A stretch of 64,000 bases of DNA from Armigeres subalbatus (Eukaryota > Arthropoda > Insecta > Diptera > Culicidae): NCBI RefSeq assembly GCF_024139115.2, contig NC_085141.1:370721925-370785924 (forward strand), in the 5' to 3' direction. The position numbers and the translations under genes are program-made. Position 1 is the stretch's first letter. The number at the start of each line of letters is the position of its first letter. Of the stretch, positions 49,991-62,458 are shown in pieces. Below the pieces are notes generated by a model. It saw only the letters and a list, made by a program, of their open reading frames with translations. It had not been told where the DNA came from and did not search any database.

Positions 49991-52288
49991 AGTTCGGTCG
50001 TAGCAACCATCCAATTCTGTTGTGTTTTTGTGACGTCTTGATTTTCCTCTACCGCCGGCTGTCAACGAATTTATTATATTTATTATATTAATAGTTTAAT
50101 TTATGAATGTTTATACGAAAATATACGCTTTCGGTAGTGATAGTGGTATACTGTTACATGTTCAAAAGGCTTGGAAGATACATGTTTGAATATGTGAACA
50201 TGTTAAAAGGATACATCTACACTCTTGCAATATGTACAAGAAACATCTGTGCCAAATAATAGAAGAGCTTTCTGGACCTGGATCTGGATGGCAAGCTCGT
50301 CAGGGCTGATGAAGATTCTGAAGCTTCTTGAAAATCCTGGTGAGATCTACCCTTGTTGACTTTTATTTTTGCTGAACAACTCAATTGAAAAATGTTCCTA
50401 TAAATAATTGATTTGTTGATTGAAATTCATACCAAAAAGTTTCCATAAACGTAATTCATTATAATAAAGCATTATCGTTGTCGACGCGTAAATGAAAATA
50501 CAAGATAGTACGAAGAATAATACATAAATCGCTTTTTAAGTTAAAAATAGTAGAAAACGCCGGTGTCGATGAAGAAGTTAACCTTTAATAAGATCTGTAG
50601 TAATAAAAAAGCCAATCATCATTGGAATATATTTACTTGTGAGGCATCACGGAGATAATACCTATTAATTACTGGAAAACATTAATCAAGAAGCCGGCGT
50701 CGTCAAGGAAAGAGTCCCATCGCAATGTATCTTTGAAAATCGGTTTTACTTTAGGATATAAACATAAGCAAATATTCCGAGTTTGACGTTTTTGATAATA
50801 AACGAAAATGAGTATTAAAAGTGCCAGTGATTTAAAAATTGTAGATTTTATGAAACTACAAAATTGTGCTACACCTTTTCTCCCCCAAGCTCATGAAAAC
50901 CAGCCACAGCCAGAGTGCAACTATAGTTAGTATTAGCACAGACAAACAGACATAACACATTGAACATTCACTCATAAAATTCATCGTCGTTCAAACACTA
51001 ACGACATCTGTTGATTCCAGTTAGTTGGGCAAATCACGAACCAGATGGCGGTAGTGAACAAACGTCAAACTAGAGCAAATCCGATGCGCGCGCCACGAGT
51101 GATCGATTGGCCAACTAATGATTATTTGAATTGACCAGTAAATCAGTGAACGATGGAAATTTAGCAAGTGTTATGTCTGTTTGTCTGTGGTATTAGTTAG
51201 TAGTATTTGTTTTTGAATACTCGTTCCCGAGGATCAAATTGTATTGACAGCCAAGAGATTTTTTACGTGCTTAAATTTCATTAGGTGCTATTGTTTTTAT
51301 TATGCTTATTCTTGAGTTTTGTGAGTGTGGGATCTAACGAGTTTTTAGAGCGCAGAACAATTTCGAGATCCGTGTTATTTTGTTCTACTCTGTGCCGTTG
51401 AAAATATATTAATTAGTGCGTGACCAAATGTGTTTTAAGAGAGTAGAACGCATGGAATTATAGGAAAGTAAAAGTAAACTGTGCGTCTGATTGTGTTTTA
51501 TCTAGTTGCAGAACGATCGCGCGATCATACACATTCAGATCAGCTCGGCATTTTTTTATTCTTTTGCCAAGATCTGCACAACCGAGCGATCGGTTTGTGA
51601 CTTTCTGCTGATATCTCATCTGAAGAAGTAACTTGTTTACTGCGTTACTCAAAGGAGCCACTGTAATCATACGTTCATTCAGCCGTTATTTCAGCTAACG
51701 AACTTTAACCGAGATTTGCACAGCCGAGATTGTTGGAAAATTTTAAGTGTGTAGAAATTGTTTGTTCTGCGTTGTACGGTTGACATGTGCGTGTCCCATC
51801 ATATTTGCTTTATCACGCAGAACGATCGCGCGATCATTGGAAAATTCTGTTCTGCTTAGTGCGGTCGGTAAATCAATTAATTAGCGCACGTTCGTGCGAT
51901 TGTGTTTTTGTTTAACCTCGATCAAATTACACGATACACTCGGCATACCGTTTACCAAAACGAACCCTGCTACACTCCCTCCCTACACATATCTCCCTCC
52001 CTACACATATCCAAAATCCCAGTGATTCCTCGTGGAAGTGCAGATGACTCGTCGGCTTCCATCAAAGCGAGTATCACGTCAACATTTTCCTTCCTAATCC
52101 CTAATTGACCTGCATTCGGACACGGCCGGCGCTGGTATTGCTTAATTTTGGGTCACCAGTTCTTACACATTGAGGATGATGTTAGTCCCAAACACCATCT
52201 GTTGGTTCTCTGTGTAATTACAGCTAGCCTGGCAATAACGGAGGAGCAACCGTGGGCGGTCAATCATGCTCATGCTCATGCTCATGCT
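49991..52288 (+). mobile_element. Retroposon with CATGCT-repeat tail, long copy, 25-bp TSD
   Basis: A perfect 25-bp direct repeat (49966-49990 and 52289-52313) brackets 2.3 kb. It ends in four CATGCT-type units (52265-52288), as the copy at 30087-30802 does, and shares at least 350 bp before them (from CCGTTTACCAAAACGAACCC at about 51947). GCAGAACGATCGCGCGATCAT-like phrases (51512, 51818; cut to 20: CAGAACGATCGCGCGATCAT) recur inside. No reverse transcriptase or other ORF is seen, so it depends on another element. It contains a MITE at 50937-51189. Confidence 0.75.
50937..51189. mobile_element. 253-bp MITE with 7-bp duplication
   Basis: CACAGACAAACAGACATAAC at the left (22-bp perfect match with the inverted right end). 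GTATTAG flanks both sides (50930-50936 and 51190-51196). The superfamily is not settled by 7 bp. Confidence 0.75.
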
Positions 52289-52313
52289 CAGAAGATTTTA
52301 AAATTGCGTTACG

Positions 52314-53030
52314 TTTAAAATCCACCTGCTTCTGATTCTACCTGCTCGTAATCGATAGAAATACTTAACAAAACACATGTAGTTGTCTTCATAAGGGGCA
52401 TTTAATGATCATCTTCAATCACAGAGGAATTGGCAGTTTTGATCCCAATGAAGGAAACGACTACCGGTGTAGACCTGAGGAAAGCTGTTAAGACCTGTAT
52501 AATGGAGCTTGAGCTCTTCTTGAGCACTAAACGCCATTCTGAAAATGTGTAAAAAATGTGTACCTAATATTTCCTGGCCCGCCAGCAAATTGTCATTCTG
52601 AAAATTGGCCCGTGGCTTGAAAAGGTTGAACAGGCCTGTACTAAACGTTTTAAATTTTGATTTTGATTCAATTGAAGATACAGTATTTCGACAGTTAGAA
52701 ATAACATTTTGAAAATTCAAACATTCTTCTGTTAGTTGCTCTCACTGAATAATTTTATATACTTATTAAAGCAGATTTTTTTTGCCAAAAGTGTAGGACA
52801 ACTGTGATTCTGTGATCTTACATTAATTTATAAATTTATAATTAATAATTACATAAATTTATCATTGCAACACTACACACTACTTTATTACCTCCGACAA
52901 AGTTAAATTGCAATAAATTCGATCACATCTATTGTACTAAACGATCGAGCTTTCGTGTCGTGTATCGTGCTGCATAGCTGGTTGCCTTCATTTTGGCGGA
53001 TCGTTATGATATTACACACTCAGTCACAGT
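52314..53030. other. No gene seen
   Basis: AT-rich, no repeat ends recognised. Confidence 0.3.
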
Positions 53031-53039
53031 TGCTCATAA

Positions 53040-53432
53040 TGTGGTTGATTTGGTTTCAACTGAACCGTTTGTTTGAGAAACTGCATATGTAACATTTTTG
53101 GCCAAAATGAGATTTTTATATATTCTGAATCCTCTTTCAAAAATACGTATTCTGGCAAAAAATTCGAAAACAAAAATTTGTTCAGGAATGTATGAATTTT
53201 TTTTCGTTTGTTTGAGAAACTACATATGTCCACGCACTTTGAAAAGCAATTATGGAGTATTGTTTACAGTTTTTGCACTGGAAGTGCCCCAGGGTGTTGA
53301 GTTTTGCCAAAAACTATTGATCTGTATCGAAGAAATCGAAAGGTTCGTTGCCAATTTGTTCAAAAACAGTTTTTTGTTGTTTTCTCGAAAATGGACTTAT
53401 GCAGTTTCTCAAACAAATGATTCAACTGTTTT
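53040..53432. repeat. Inverted repeat with TTTGTTTGAGAAACTGCAT arms
   Basis: GTTTGTTTGAGAAACTGCAT (53068-53087) is inverted at 53401-53420, and a third direct copy GTTTGTTTGAGAAACTACAT lies at 53206-53225. MITE-like, limits unclear. Confidence 0.45.
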
Positions 53433-53450
53433 CGCTTTCACATGACTATC

Positions 53451-54777
53451 ACGAAAACTGCCAGTACATGGTTCGATAAATACAATTATTCTGATTGGAG
53501 TTAAACATTTATGATGGGATTAGTCAAACAAGTTTGTCATGTCAGTTGAATTCATCAGATTAGCTTAAAGTTCAACATGTTCCCTTCAAGTGAGTTAAAT
53601 TGAGGGGTTTAGACGTTCTCCTCGCGTTCATTTAAAATTCGCATTCACTTGAACCCGTTTGCAAAAAAACAGATGAGCATAACAAAAGCATAACAAGAAA
53701 GAGTAAAGGTGAGTTGTAATGGGGCCGCGTGCTAGTTGATGTTAAACGTGAATCAGTAAATCATCGAATTAACAAACAAGCTAACGAATTAATGATTCAT
53801 ATCCAGGGCTGGTAGCGAGCGATGCCGCTCAAAATAGTGACTTCAGTGACCAAAGCTGACGAAAAGAGCGACCAAATAGTGACTTTCATTTGCAGAAAAA
53901 GTGACCAAATAGTGACTTTCAGTTTCAGTTGCAAGTTCGATAAGACGAAATCAAGCGTTTTTGGGTCGAAGGAGAATCTTTTTTTTAGTAATTTGTGGTG
54001 GAAAACATCTTTCACTCACCACTCTTTTCTCTTAGAACGAACTCAAAAGAGAAATGACTAAGTAAAATTGTATTGCCCTCTCTTTTAATCTCACGGAAAT
54101 TTTACTCAATATCAGTCAAAAGCAGGACTACTCAAAACTATGAGTAGTCTTGCGAGCAAATCAATTTTTTACGCCACTGGAAGTGCTGACCCTACATTGA
54201 CTTGCGTTCTGACGTGGCAGGCGCCAGCGTGACCTTAACAAATGAGTCTTGAGCAAGAACAGCTGATCTGGTCATAATAGCAACTACGGGCAATAAATCA
54301 AGCTCAAGCACTGGAAGTGAGCGAATAATATAGACCTGTGAAAAATGATTTTTCGGCAAAAATCTGCGTGAATTGTCGTAGGTGCCACGGAAGTTTTTTC
54401 ATACTGTAATGATAAAATTAAACTTCTTTAATTTTATAAATATTATAACATATTATAGCACTAGACATGTCAAGTTAAAGAGTTTAAGCTGGATAATCGT
54501 TTCATGGGAGAGTCGATTGATGGCAATAATTGTATTATGGTGTTTGTAAGTTTCAGTAGCTTACAGCATAATACACTAATTAGGACAAGATTTTCCCGGT
54601 TCTACCCAGACTACCCTTATATATTCAGACCTGATACTCACATTTCGTGTAACAGTTTAATATGTTGAGCGAACGTTTCGTTAAATAATAGATTTTGGCA
54701 GATTTACAATGACCGTGGATATGTTTATCTCTGCAACTCCATCTACGATTTGTGTAAGGATTCTATGCTATGCTATA
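53451..54777. other. No gene seen; short repeats
   Basis: Includes the dispersed repeat shared with 14838 (53586-53650) and a run of AGTGACCAAATAGTGACTTT units at 53868-53922. Confidence 0.35.
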
Positions 54778-54779
54778 TA

Positions 54780-54969
54780 GGGGAACAGACGGCTTTGGCA
54801 GGTTTTGTTCTATTATTGGCAGGGGGGTTTTTGTCGACCGAATTTTATGAATTTTGGCCACAATATTCTTTGATATGCAAAGAATGTTTGGGCCAAATTT
54901 GAGCAAAATCAGTCATAAAAAAACCCCTGACAATAATAGAACAAAACCTGCCAAAGCCGTCATTCCCCC
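54780..54969. mobile_element. MITE family D, copy 1 (190 bp, TA duplication)
   Basis: TA on both sides (54778-54779, 54970-54971). Ends GGGGAACAGACGGC and GCCGTCATTCCCC. The body is largely self-complementary (TGGCAGGTTTTGTTCTATTA inverted). Confidence 0.8.
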
Positions 54970-55209
54970 TACATTTTTATTTAGCTTCATCAGATGACTT
55001 GCAACATTCATTCATTTTTCTATTTTTCTATTCTATTCTTTCCCGATATTTAATTTATTGTGAAATCAAACATAGGACCAACAATCAAACTCATTAGAAA
55101 GGTAATTTTTTGTTTTTACTCGCATACTTATTGAATACATTATATCCCAAATATGTATTATTATTTTATTATATTTATTATTTTATTGTATTATTATTTT
55201 ATTGTATTA

Positions 55210-55398
55210 GGGGTAATTACGGCTATGGCAGGTTTTGTTCTATTATTGGCAGGGGTTTTTTTATGACTGATTATGCTCAAATTTGGCCCAAACATTCTTT
55301 GCATATCAAAGAATATTGTGGCCAAATTTCATTAAATTCGGTCGACAAAAACCCCCTGCCAATAATAGAACAAAACCTGCCAAAGCCATCTGTTCCCC
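55210..55398. mobile_element. MITE family D, copy 2 (189 bp, TA duplication), inverted to copy 1
   Basis: TA on both sides (55208-55209, 55399-55400). Its sequence is the reverse complement of copy 1 with few changes. Confidence 0.8.
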
Positions 55399-55444
55399 TA
55401 ATATTTTCTTTTATTATTGTTTTATATTTCATTTTAGTTGTAAT

Positions 55445-58018
55445 CAAGGATGCTAACGATCATTCAGTAATTTGCGTTCGATCATTTAGTATTTTGTCAA
55501 TAACACATTCCAGAAGCTGAATTTCAAAATATGTTGTATGGTGGACTTCTAGTGCGAAGGTTTTTCTACAACTCTGCCTAATGGTTCGTTGTTTGAATTA
55601 CACTAGCAACGAAGTTATAGCTATAGTTTCAGTAACTTAGACTAAATGATAACAAAACTCCAATCATTTAGTTTAAGTTACTGCCACTAGCGCTCTGACT
55701 CCGTTATTAGTTGAATTCTAATAACGAACCATTAGGCAAAGTTGTAGAAAAACCTTCGCACTAGAAGTCCACCATTAGGGTGTCCCAAAATTGGACGAAG
55801 TCTGGGATTTTGGGGGCTCAACCTTCAAATGAAAGCTTAGGGTAAAACAAAAGAAAAATTGTTCTACAACAACTCTGGGAAATGACGTTTAGGGGTGGCC
55901 CCGACGCGTTTTATGAAAAAAGTGCATTTTTTATAGGTAACATCGAAAATACCGGTATATCGGAAAGAAATTCGATGAAACCCATCCATTTTATATTTTT
56001 TACATTTAACTTAGGGTCTATACTTTATGGTAAAACTTTGATACCGCATGTTTTAGCTCTATATATTTTTCACAGATGCTTTAAATGCCCAAAAATGATG
56101 AATTTTTCTTAATATTTTTTTATTAATGCATCCAAAACGGGTATCCATCATAATGCTTTCGAAACTAAATATACATAGAAAGATGGGGAATTTTATAACG
56201 AATATTTTGCTAAAAATAGCAACCTTCTATTTCTATCCGTTTAAAAGTTATTCACGATTTACTGCAGCTTGGAAAAAGACTTTTTGAAATTTTGGATGAT
56301 AATACCTGGATCATGTTTAAGTAAAGAAACGCCTACTTTTCCATACCAACCAAATGAGCGCTTTAGTAACCAATATAGTATTCATATGAGTTGCATAAAA
56401 TTGATTTTAATACTTATTTGAGTGTTATAATGGAAACCCAACGATGGACCAGCAGTAACATGACTGACTACAAATTGTTCAGTTAGTCTGGGTGAGTGCT
56501 CAAATAAATTGATGAATATGGTTTCAAAACTACCCATTGGTAGGTTCAGTTTTTGTGTCATGGTTTGTCGAGCTGTGCAATGTTTCTTGATAACATGGAA
56601 ATTAGTTGTTTTGTGACCATCTTGATTTTTCGCAAGAACGATCATGTGAAGCAAATCCAACTAGATTATTTTGATATCGATTTGTCATATTTTACGCCAT
56701 ATTAAAGCTCATTTTACGCCATTGCAAAAAATAGTGTGTGCAACACTGTGTGCAAATAGTGTGTGCAGCACTCGTAGTATTTATCTCATTCGGCCAGCCT
56801 CGTTGGATAAACGTACAACCATGCTGATTAAATCATCTTTTTGCAACTAGTTACACAAATTACTATTATCATTATTATTATATAATGCATATTGAAATAT
56901 TTGGCATCTACCATCTACGGAATCTCTGGCAATTAGAACAATCTACACTAATTACGAACTATTTTGCCTACCAATACTGAATACAATGATAAATTGATTG
57001 CATCGATAAATCGGGACCAAAATGATCCAGCCGGATTAACTTCACATGATCGTGCTGGTTAAAAAATCAAGTTGGTCAGAAAACAATTAATTTCCATGTT
57101 ATCGTGAAACATTGCACAGCTCACCAAACCATGAAACGATAGTTGAACCTACCTATGGGTAGTTTTGAAACCATATTCATCAATCTATTTGAGTACTCAC
57201 CCAGACTAACTGAACAATTTGTAGTCAGTCATGTTACTGCTGGTCCATCGTTGGGTTTCCATTATAACACTCAAATAAGTATTAAAATCAATTTTATGCA
57301 ACTCATATGAATGCTATATTGGTTATTAAAGCACTCATTTGGTTGGTATGGAAAAGTAGGCGTTTCTTTACTTAAACATGATCCAGGTATTATGATCAGG
57401 AATTGCAAAAAAGTCTTTTTCCAAGCTGCAGTAAATCGTGAATAACTTTTAAACGGATAGAGATAGAAGGTTGCTATTTTTAGCAAAATATTCGTTATAA
57501 AATTCCCCATCTTTCTATGTACATCTAGTTTCGAAAGCATTATGATGGATACCCGTTTTGGATGCATTAATGAAAAAATATTAAGAAAAATTCATCATTT
57601 TTGGGCATTTAAAGCATCAGTGAAAAATATATAGAGCTAAAACATGCGGTATCAAAGTTTTACCATAAAGTATAGACCCTAAGTTAAATGTAAAAAATAT
57701 AAAATTGATGGGTTTCATCGAATTTCTTTCCGATATACCGGTATTTTCGATGTTACCTATAAAAAATGCACTTTTTTCATAAAACGCGTCGGGGCCACCC
57801 CTAAACGTCATTTCCCAGAGTTGTCGTAGAACAATTTTTCTTTTGTTATACCCTAAGCTTTCATTTGAAGGTTGAGCCCCCGAAATCCCAGACTTGGTCC
57901 AATTTTGGGACACCCTATCCACCATACAACATATTTTGGAATTCAGCTTCTGGAATGTGTTATTGACAAACTACTAAATGATCGAACGCAAATTACTGAA
58001 TGATCGTTAACATCCTTG
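55445..58018. mobile_element. hAT-like foldback element, arms near 1 kb, 8-bp duplication
   Basis: GTTGTAAT flanks both ends exactly (55437-55444 and 58019-58026). The ends are CAAGGATGCTAACGATCATT and, inverted, CAAGGATGTTAACGATCATT. The arms run 55445-about 56635 (including a 238-bp MITE) and about 57058-58018, with a unique centre of about 420 bp. An 8-bp duplication and CA-initial ends fit hAT. No transposase. The two opposite reading frames at about 55882-56112 and 57617-57925 are the same arm read twice. Confidence 0.8.
55538..55775. mobile_element. 238-bp MITE inside the left arm of the foldback
   Basis: ATGGTGGACTTCTAGTGCGA at the left and its inverse at the right (to 55775). The right arm of the foldback (57919-57926) keeps only the first 8 bases of it. 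Confidence 0.75.
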
Positions 58019-58026
58019 GTTGTAAT

Positions 58027-58794
58027 ACATATGCTATATTATACATTGTAAAACAAGTTTCAACGGATTAACGACTTTGTATGCCTCCAAGAATATTTTT
58101 TTCGAAACAGGCCCGAGGTCCATTGATAGCGGTTTTCTTCAACCGAATCTCCACCGTATTATGTTATGCATACAGGAAGTAGTTATTTATAACCTGATTG
58201 TACGATGAAATTGATATTTCAGACTAAAGTATTGAACCACAGTAGCTTTTCAGGATTATCTGCTAGATCAATATTTAATATATTCTCTACACATGCCTAA
58301 TTTTCTCTTGAAATATTAATGATTTGACTGTTTTGACTGGGGTTGGGAGGGTGCATCAGGGTATCAATGAAGTTACAATTGGACAATGAAGTGGTAGCCA
58401 ATCGGAGTCAACGAAGGAAAGTATTAGTCATTCGCGTCTATTACTTTTATCTCCAACAATTGTTAACCAGTTGACGCCTTCTTCATACAATCTATCCCGT
58501 GGAAAGCTTGACAAGTATTGCACATATCTTTATTTTATTTGTTGGATCATTTAGCTGGAAGGAGATTCTCATTTTCCCGTGGGTTTCATATAAGTGTCTC
58601 TGCTTACAGGTCCATCACCCCCATTTTTGGCCCTTCATACAGCAATTTGTTGAATTCAAAATAATATTGAAATTTGACCTTACTGTTAAGTGGAACCGCA
58701 TGCAGAGCAAGACTCCAGCCAGGATGGTGGCTAACTACATACATACAAATATACAACATTTCATTATTGTCATAAGACTAGTTTAGCACAATTC
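58027..58794. other. No gene seen
   Basis: Unremarkable AT-rich sequence. Confidence 0.3.
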
Positions 58795-58915
58795 CATTTA
58801 ATTCCACCACTTCGTACTACTTTTACAAATACGTAGTTCGACCTCAACTGTAAGGTCTTCTTCAGTGTCTCGTACTTGACTCGTCGTATGACAGTGAAAA
58901 CATTCCACTAAAAAA
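58795..58915. repeat. Dispersed repeat E, copy 1
   Basis: TTCCATTTAATTCCACCACT, ATACGTAGTTCGACCTCAAC and GTGTCTCGTACTTGACTCG. An inverted copy lies at 62345-62432. Confidence 0.5.
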
Positions 58916-60890
58916 GAGCAAAATAATTTTCCTGAATTTTCATTACCTTTCCTGAATTGTTAAATTTTATTTTTACATTTATGTATAGATAAAATTGTTA
59001 TGCTATGATCGCAACTGTTATATAGATGGATCTGATCTAAAAGATAAATGATTGAATAACTAGCTTACTTGAATGTTGGGGTTGTCGTGAGTATTATCGC
59101 AACTCCAGCACCTGTTACGCTTGTACGCTTATCCCTCCGTGTTTCGTGAGTTGAATATGACCAAAAAAATCATTTGGAAACAAATTTAGGGAAGGTGCAT
59201 TCAAGGACAATCACGAAAGAGTCCGAAAATGGCTGCCACAAAGGCCGTCCTAGCCCATATTTCACGTTTTCCTCGCAAAAGTTGTCATTTTTTAGGCGGC
59301 TACCACATCTGAAAATCTTTTTTTTTTGTATCCAAAACTCAGCTTATAATTTTCCCACATAAGCCGAGAGCTTGTCATCCACCCCTCGGACCCTAGTCCA
59401 AGGGGGCGCATGAGACTCGGAGACAAAGAATTATGTAATTTAGAATGGATGCCACTGGTATTGACCCCACGATCCAAATACCTGATTCGCAGCACCAACT
59501 AGGTTCGAGAAAAGCAGAACCATCCCACGAATAATCGAGCCATTCCAACTCAAAAGAGACATTCTAGTTTCACAGAAAATGGGGTGATCATATAGAGTGT
59601 ACTTACATTTATTGATGAACTTAGCCTATGTTTGACTTATCCTAGGGTTTTGTTGTAGTGTAGTGCGTGTGTTTTCGTCTATCCCACGGCGACAGCTAGG
59701 CACACGATCGTGTCCGGACACATGAGAGGGAGAAAGACTACCGGCCACCCCGCTGCTTGACATGCCATTGTCGAACTCGCACCACAACATCACCTTCTGC
59801 ATGCTATTGCACCATGGTGTCGAAGAAAGGCCTATGATAGGCATCGAAATAAAACATTAGCAAGACGATAATTGCACTACATTTTTCGGATTATGGTGAA
59901 ACTCATCTAATCAGTCTCTTACCGATCTCAAGAACTATAATCTACTCCTGCCACATCGGAGCTACTGACGTATTTCCCACTTAATCTTCTCCTGCTGAGA
60001 AAGACACTTCACTTTAGTGGGTCAGAGGTCAAAACAAGGTCAGCACAACTTACAGAAACTACATCAAAATCCTCACACTGGGCAAAGGCAACACTTTTAA
60101 ATTTTGTTTAATGTTATATTTTTCCGCGCGCGCGTGATCTACTCAGGAGTCGAGTTATATCTGATCGTCGCTCCCTATCTGCAGATTGACCATATGTACC
60201 TGAGCCGTGTGTGATATGCGATCGGATTTACTCTGATCGGATCGTTCTTCGTAATTACGGGAGATGATATCTCTTATCAGAGAGTGAGTTATATGATCGG
60301 GTTCTTGTATGCATGTGCGTAATCTTATGGCAAATGATCAGACGAGTCCTCCCTGTTGGAAGTGTGCGGTAATGGTTGGGTGATATTGACTTCGCATACG
60401 CATATCTTAGCAGCTTGCGCCCAGCGGAGCACTCATAGGGCATGTGGCGCAATCGAATGTCGCTTGATTAAATTCGATTAGTTAAAAGTGTTCTGTTGTA
60501 TCGTTGTTTTTAGGTGTGGTGATTTGACATGGTAACATTTAACTACAACCCCTTTGTTGATTGGTAAGGCTGAGAGCTCAACAAGATGCTCAATCCACGG
60601 AGCAATAGTCATCTGCCACATACATCAAGCAAAGGAGCAGGTTACAAGCTTTTTATTTGAGACCTACAAGTGAGCAAAGGTGAAAAAATGATATTCGTTG
60701 TTGTCTGTCGTTTGCTTTTTTCGTTGCTGTCGTTTTTAGCTTCGTCCCATCCCAGGAAAATCATCAATGGTGTAAGAGAAGATGGGCGTGGCCGACAATG
60801 GTAGCTTTCATGCTTTACAATTTTGGAACTCCAATTGGGTTGCTAATAATTTCAAAATAGTAATCCATAAGCAGATGAAGTAAGAAAGGG
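58916..60890. other. No gene recognised
   Basis: Short reading frames at 59292-59498 and 59626-59844 show no known motif. 60125-60470 is GATC-rich (GATCGGATTTACTCTGATCG) and unlike the rest, but has no repeat ends or ORF. Confidence 0.3.
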
Positions 60891-61040
60891 AAATAATGTG
60901 GAAGAATAGCCCAAAATGCACCCCTTAAGGTTTTTCGCTGTTTTCACCAATACATATAAAAAAGAATATCGAACCATTTCAACGTGTATGTGTGTTTCCA
61001 TTCTATCTCCCACTGTCCGGCAGTGCTTTTATGGAAGAAA

Positions 61041-61072
61041 CTAAAGACACTATATACTTATAGTGTCTTTAG
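61041..61072. repeat. Perfect hairpin, 14-bp stem
   Basis: CTAAAGACACTATA - TACT - TATAGTGTCTTTAG. Confidence 0.8.
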
Positions 61073-61807
61073 AAGAAACATGTCTACATCTATTTATTAA
61101 TATTTTATATCCAACGATGGACCCATTTTCAGTCCTGGAGATAGAAGGTGATAGCTCTACTGTACATCCAAAGACCCTATAACAAGAAGCTACAGACTAT
61201 TTTGAGGTGATTTTCAGCACAGCAAGCCCCGTATAAATACCCCCAGATATCAAATGGATATATGAAATGTATTTCTACTTCCGTGATCAAGCATTTATAC
61301 CAAGAATGAACATCAAAGATATAAATGTTTAAACCTAGACCGTATTTAGTAAAGTTCAGTTTCATATATGACATTTATGGAACGGACTCACCACAAATCT
61401 TTGGGAGCATCCATAAGTTAGGTAACGCTCAGAGAGGGGGAGAGGGGGTTGCCCGAAATGTGACAATCCATTCAAAAAATTTCAATTGTTCATACAAAAA
61501 AGTGCCTTCACTCAGTCAATTTTGTTATACCATCTCTCAAAGTATGTCACATAAGTATGTCAAAATCTATTAAATTATGTATTTAAGGTAGATATGTTTT
61601 AAAATCATGAACAATTAAACTTGACACGATTTACAAAACAAAAGTTAATACAGGTCTGCTTAATCAGAACAATTAGTCTACAGGTAGGATAACGACAACG
61701 TCAAACCCTTCGGCAAATCTGAGTTTATTAAAATTACCTTATGTGTCTCAAAATGTTGAGTTCTTACCAAATTCCTTTAAATGAAGAAAAATAAACGTCA
61801 TCGCCAC

Positions 61808-61997
61808 CAAGATTTTTGTATGTACAGGTTATCCGACTTGTCAATATCCCTAACTCAGCCATCTTGGATTTTTGTATGGAATTTATGCTCGTTTATTTAC
61901 GTTTTGCACTGAAAATATTTATGTACCACCCCCCCTCCTCGCGCTGGTTTTTCCCATCTATTAACGAAGTCGGATAACCTGTACATAAAAAATCTTG
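61808..61997. mobile_element. 190-bp hAT-like MITE with exact 8-bp duplication
   Basis: ATCGCCAC flanks both sides (61800-61807 and 61998-62005). The ends are CAAGATTTTTGTATGTACAG and, inverted, CAAGATTTTTTATGTACAGG. Confidence 0.8.
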
Positions 61998-62344
61998 ATC
62001 GCCACCATCTACACGACCAAATGGCTTTGTTGCATCCTGTAATCCGCATTCAAGGCCTGGTATAATAAAGAAGCGCTGCAGCCAACGTTGCATCCATTTC
62101 TGGTAGTCAGAATTTGAGTTGCTTTTTTTGAATTTTGAATGAAATTTTTTAGCAAGCCCCATGTATGACGTTTTATATTGCTTGAGCCTCCGGAGTAACG
62201 TTTACCACGTTTTGAAAACTTTTCGACTCTAACTTATTTTTATGAAAGTCAACTCAGTCAACAGCCAAAAAAAGCACACGTCGGTTTGCTATCACTGTCT
62301 ACTGCGATCTTCTTCATATCGAACCATTTCAACGCGTAGAAGCA

Positions 62345-62458
62345 AAATTTACAAAATTTACTTGACAGTTGAGGTTGAAATACGTATCTGTAAAGATTAC
62401 AAAACGTAGTGGATTTAAATGGAAACTAAACTCGTCTTAGAAAGTCGAAGACATTCCA
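62345..62458. repeat. Dispersed repeat E, copy 2 (inverted)
   Basis: ACAGTTGAGGTTGAAATACG and AACGTAGTGGATTTAAATGG, inverted to 58795-58915. Confidence 0.5.

Larger units (their letters stand above)
60989..62315. mobile_element. 1.3 kb insertion with 23-bp direct repeats
   Basis: The 23-bp phrases at 60966-60988 and 62316-62338 (ATATCGAACCATTTCAACG and on) differ at one base and bracket this insert. Long duplications suggest a retroposon; the left end starts TGTGTGTTTCC. It carries a hairpin and a hAT-like MITE. No recognised protein. Confidence 0.5.

Noticed and set aside
53098..53445. 115-codon plus-strand frame
   Set aside because: Lies across an inverted-repeat element and has no recognisable motif.
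53797..54015. hAT end CAGGGCTGGTAGCG at 53804
   Set aside because: Only one end and no duplication; too short to call.
55882..57925. Two similar proteins (55882-56112 plus, 57617-57925 minus)
   Set aside because: The same foldback arm read from each side; no homology recognised.
61893..62162. 89-codon minus-strand frame
   Set aside because: Partly within the hAT-like MITE; the rest shows no known domain.
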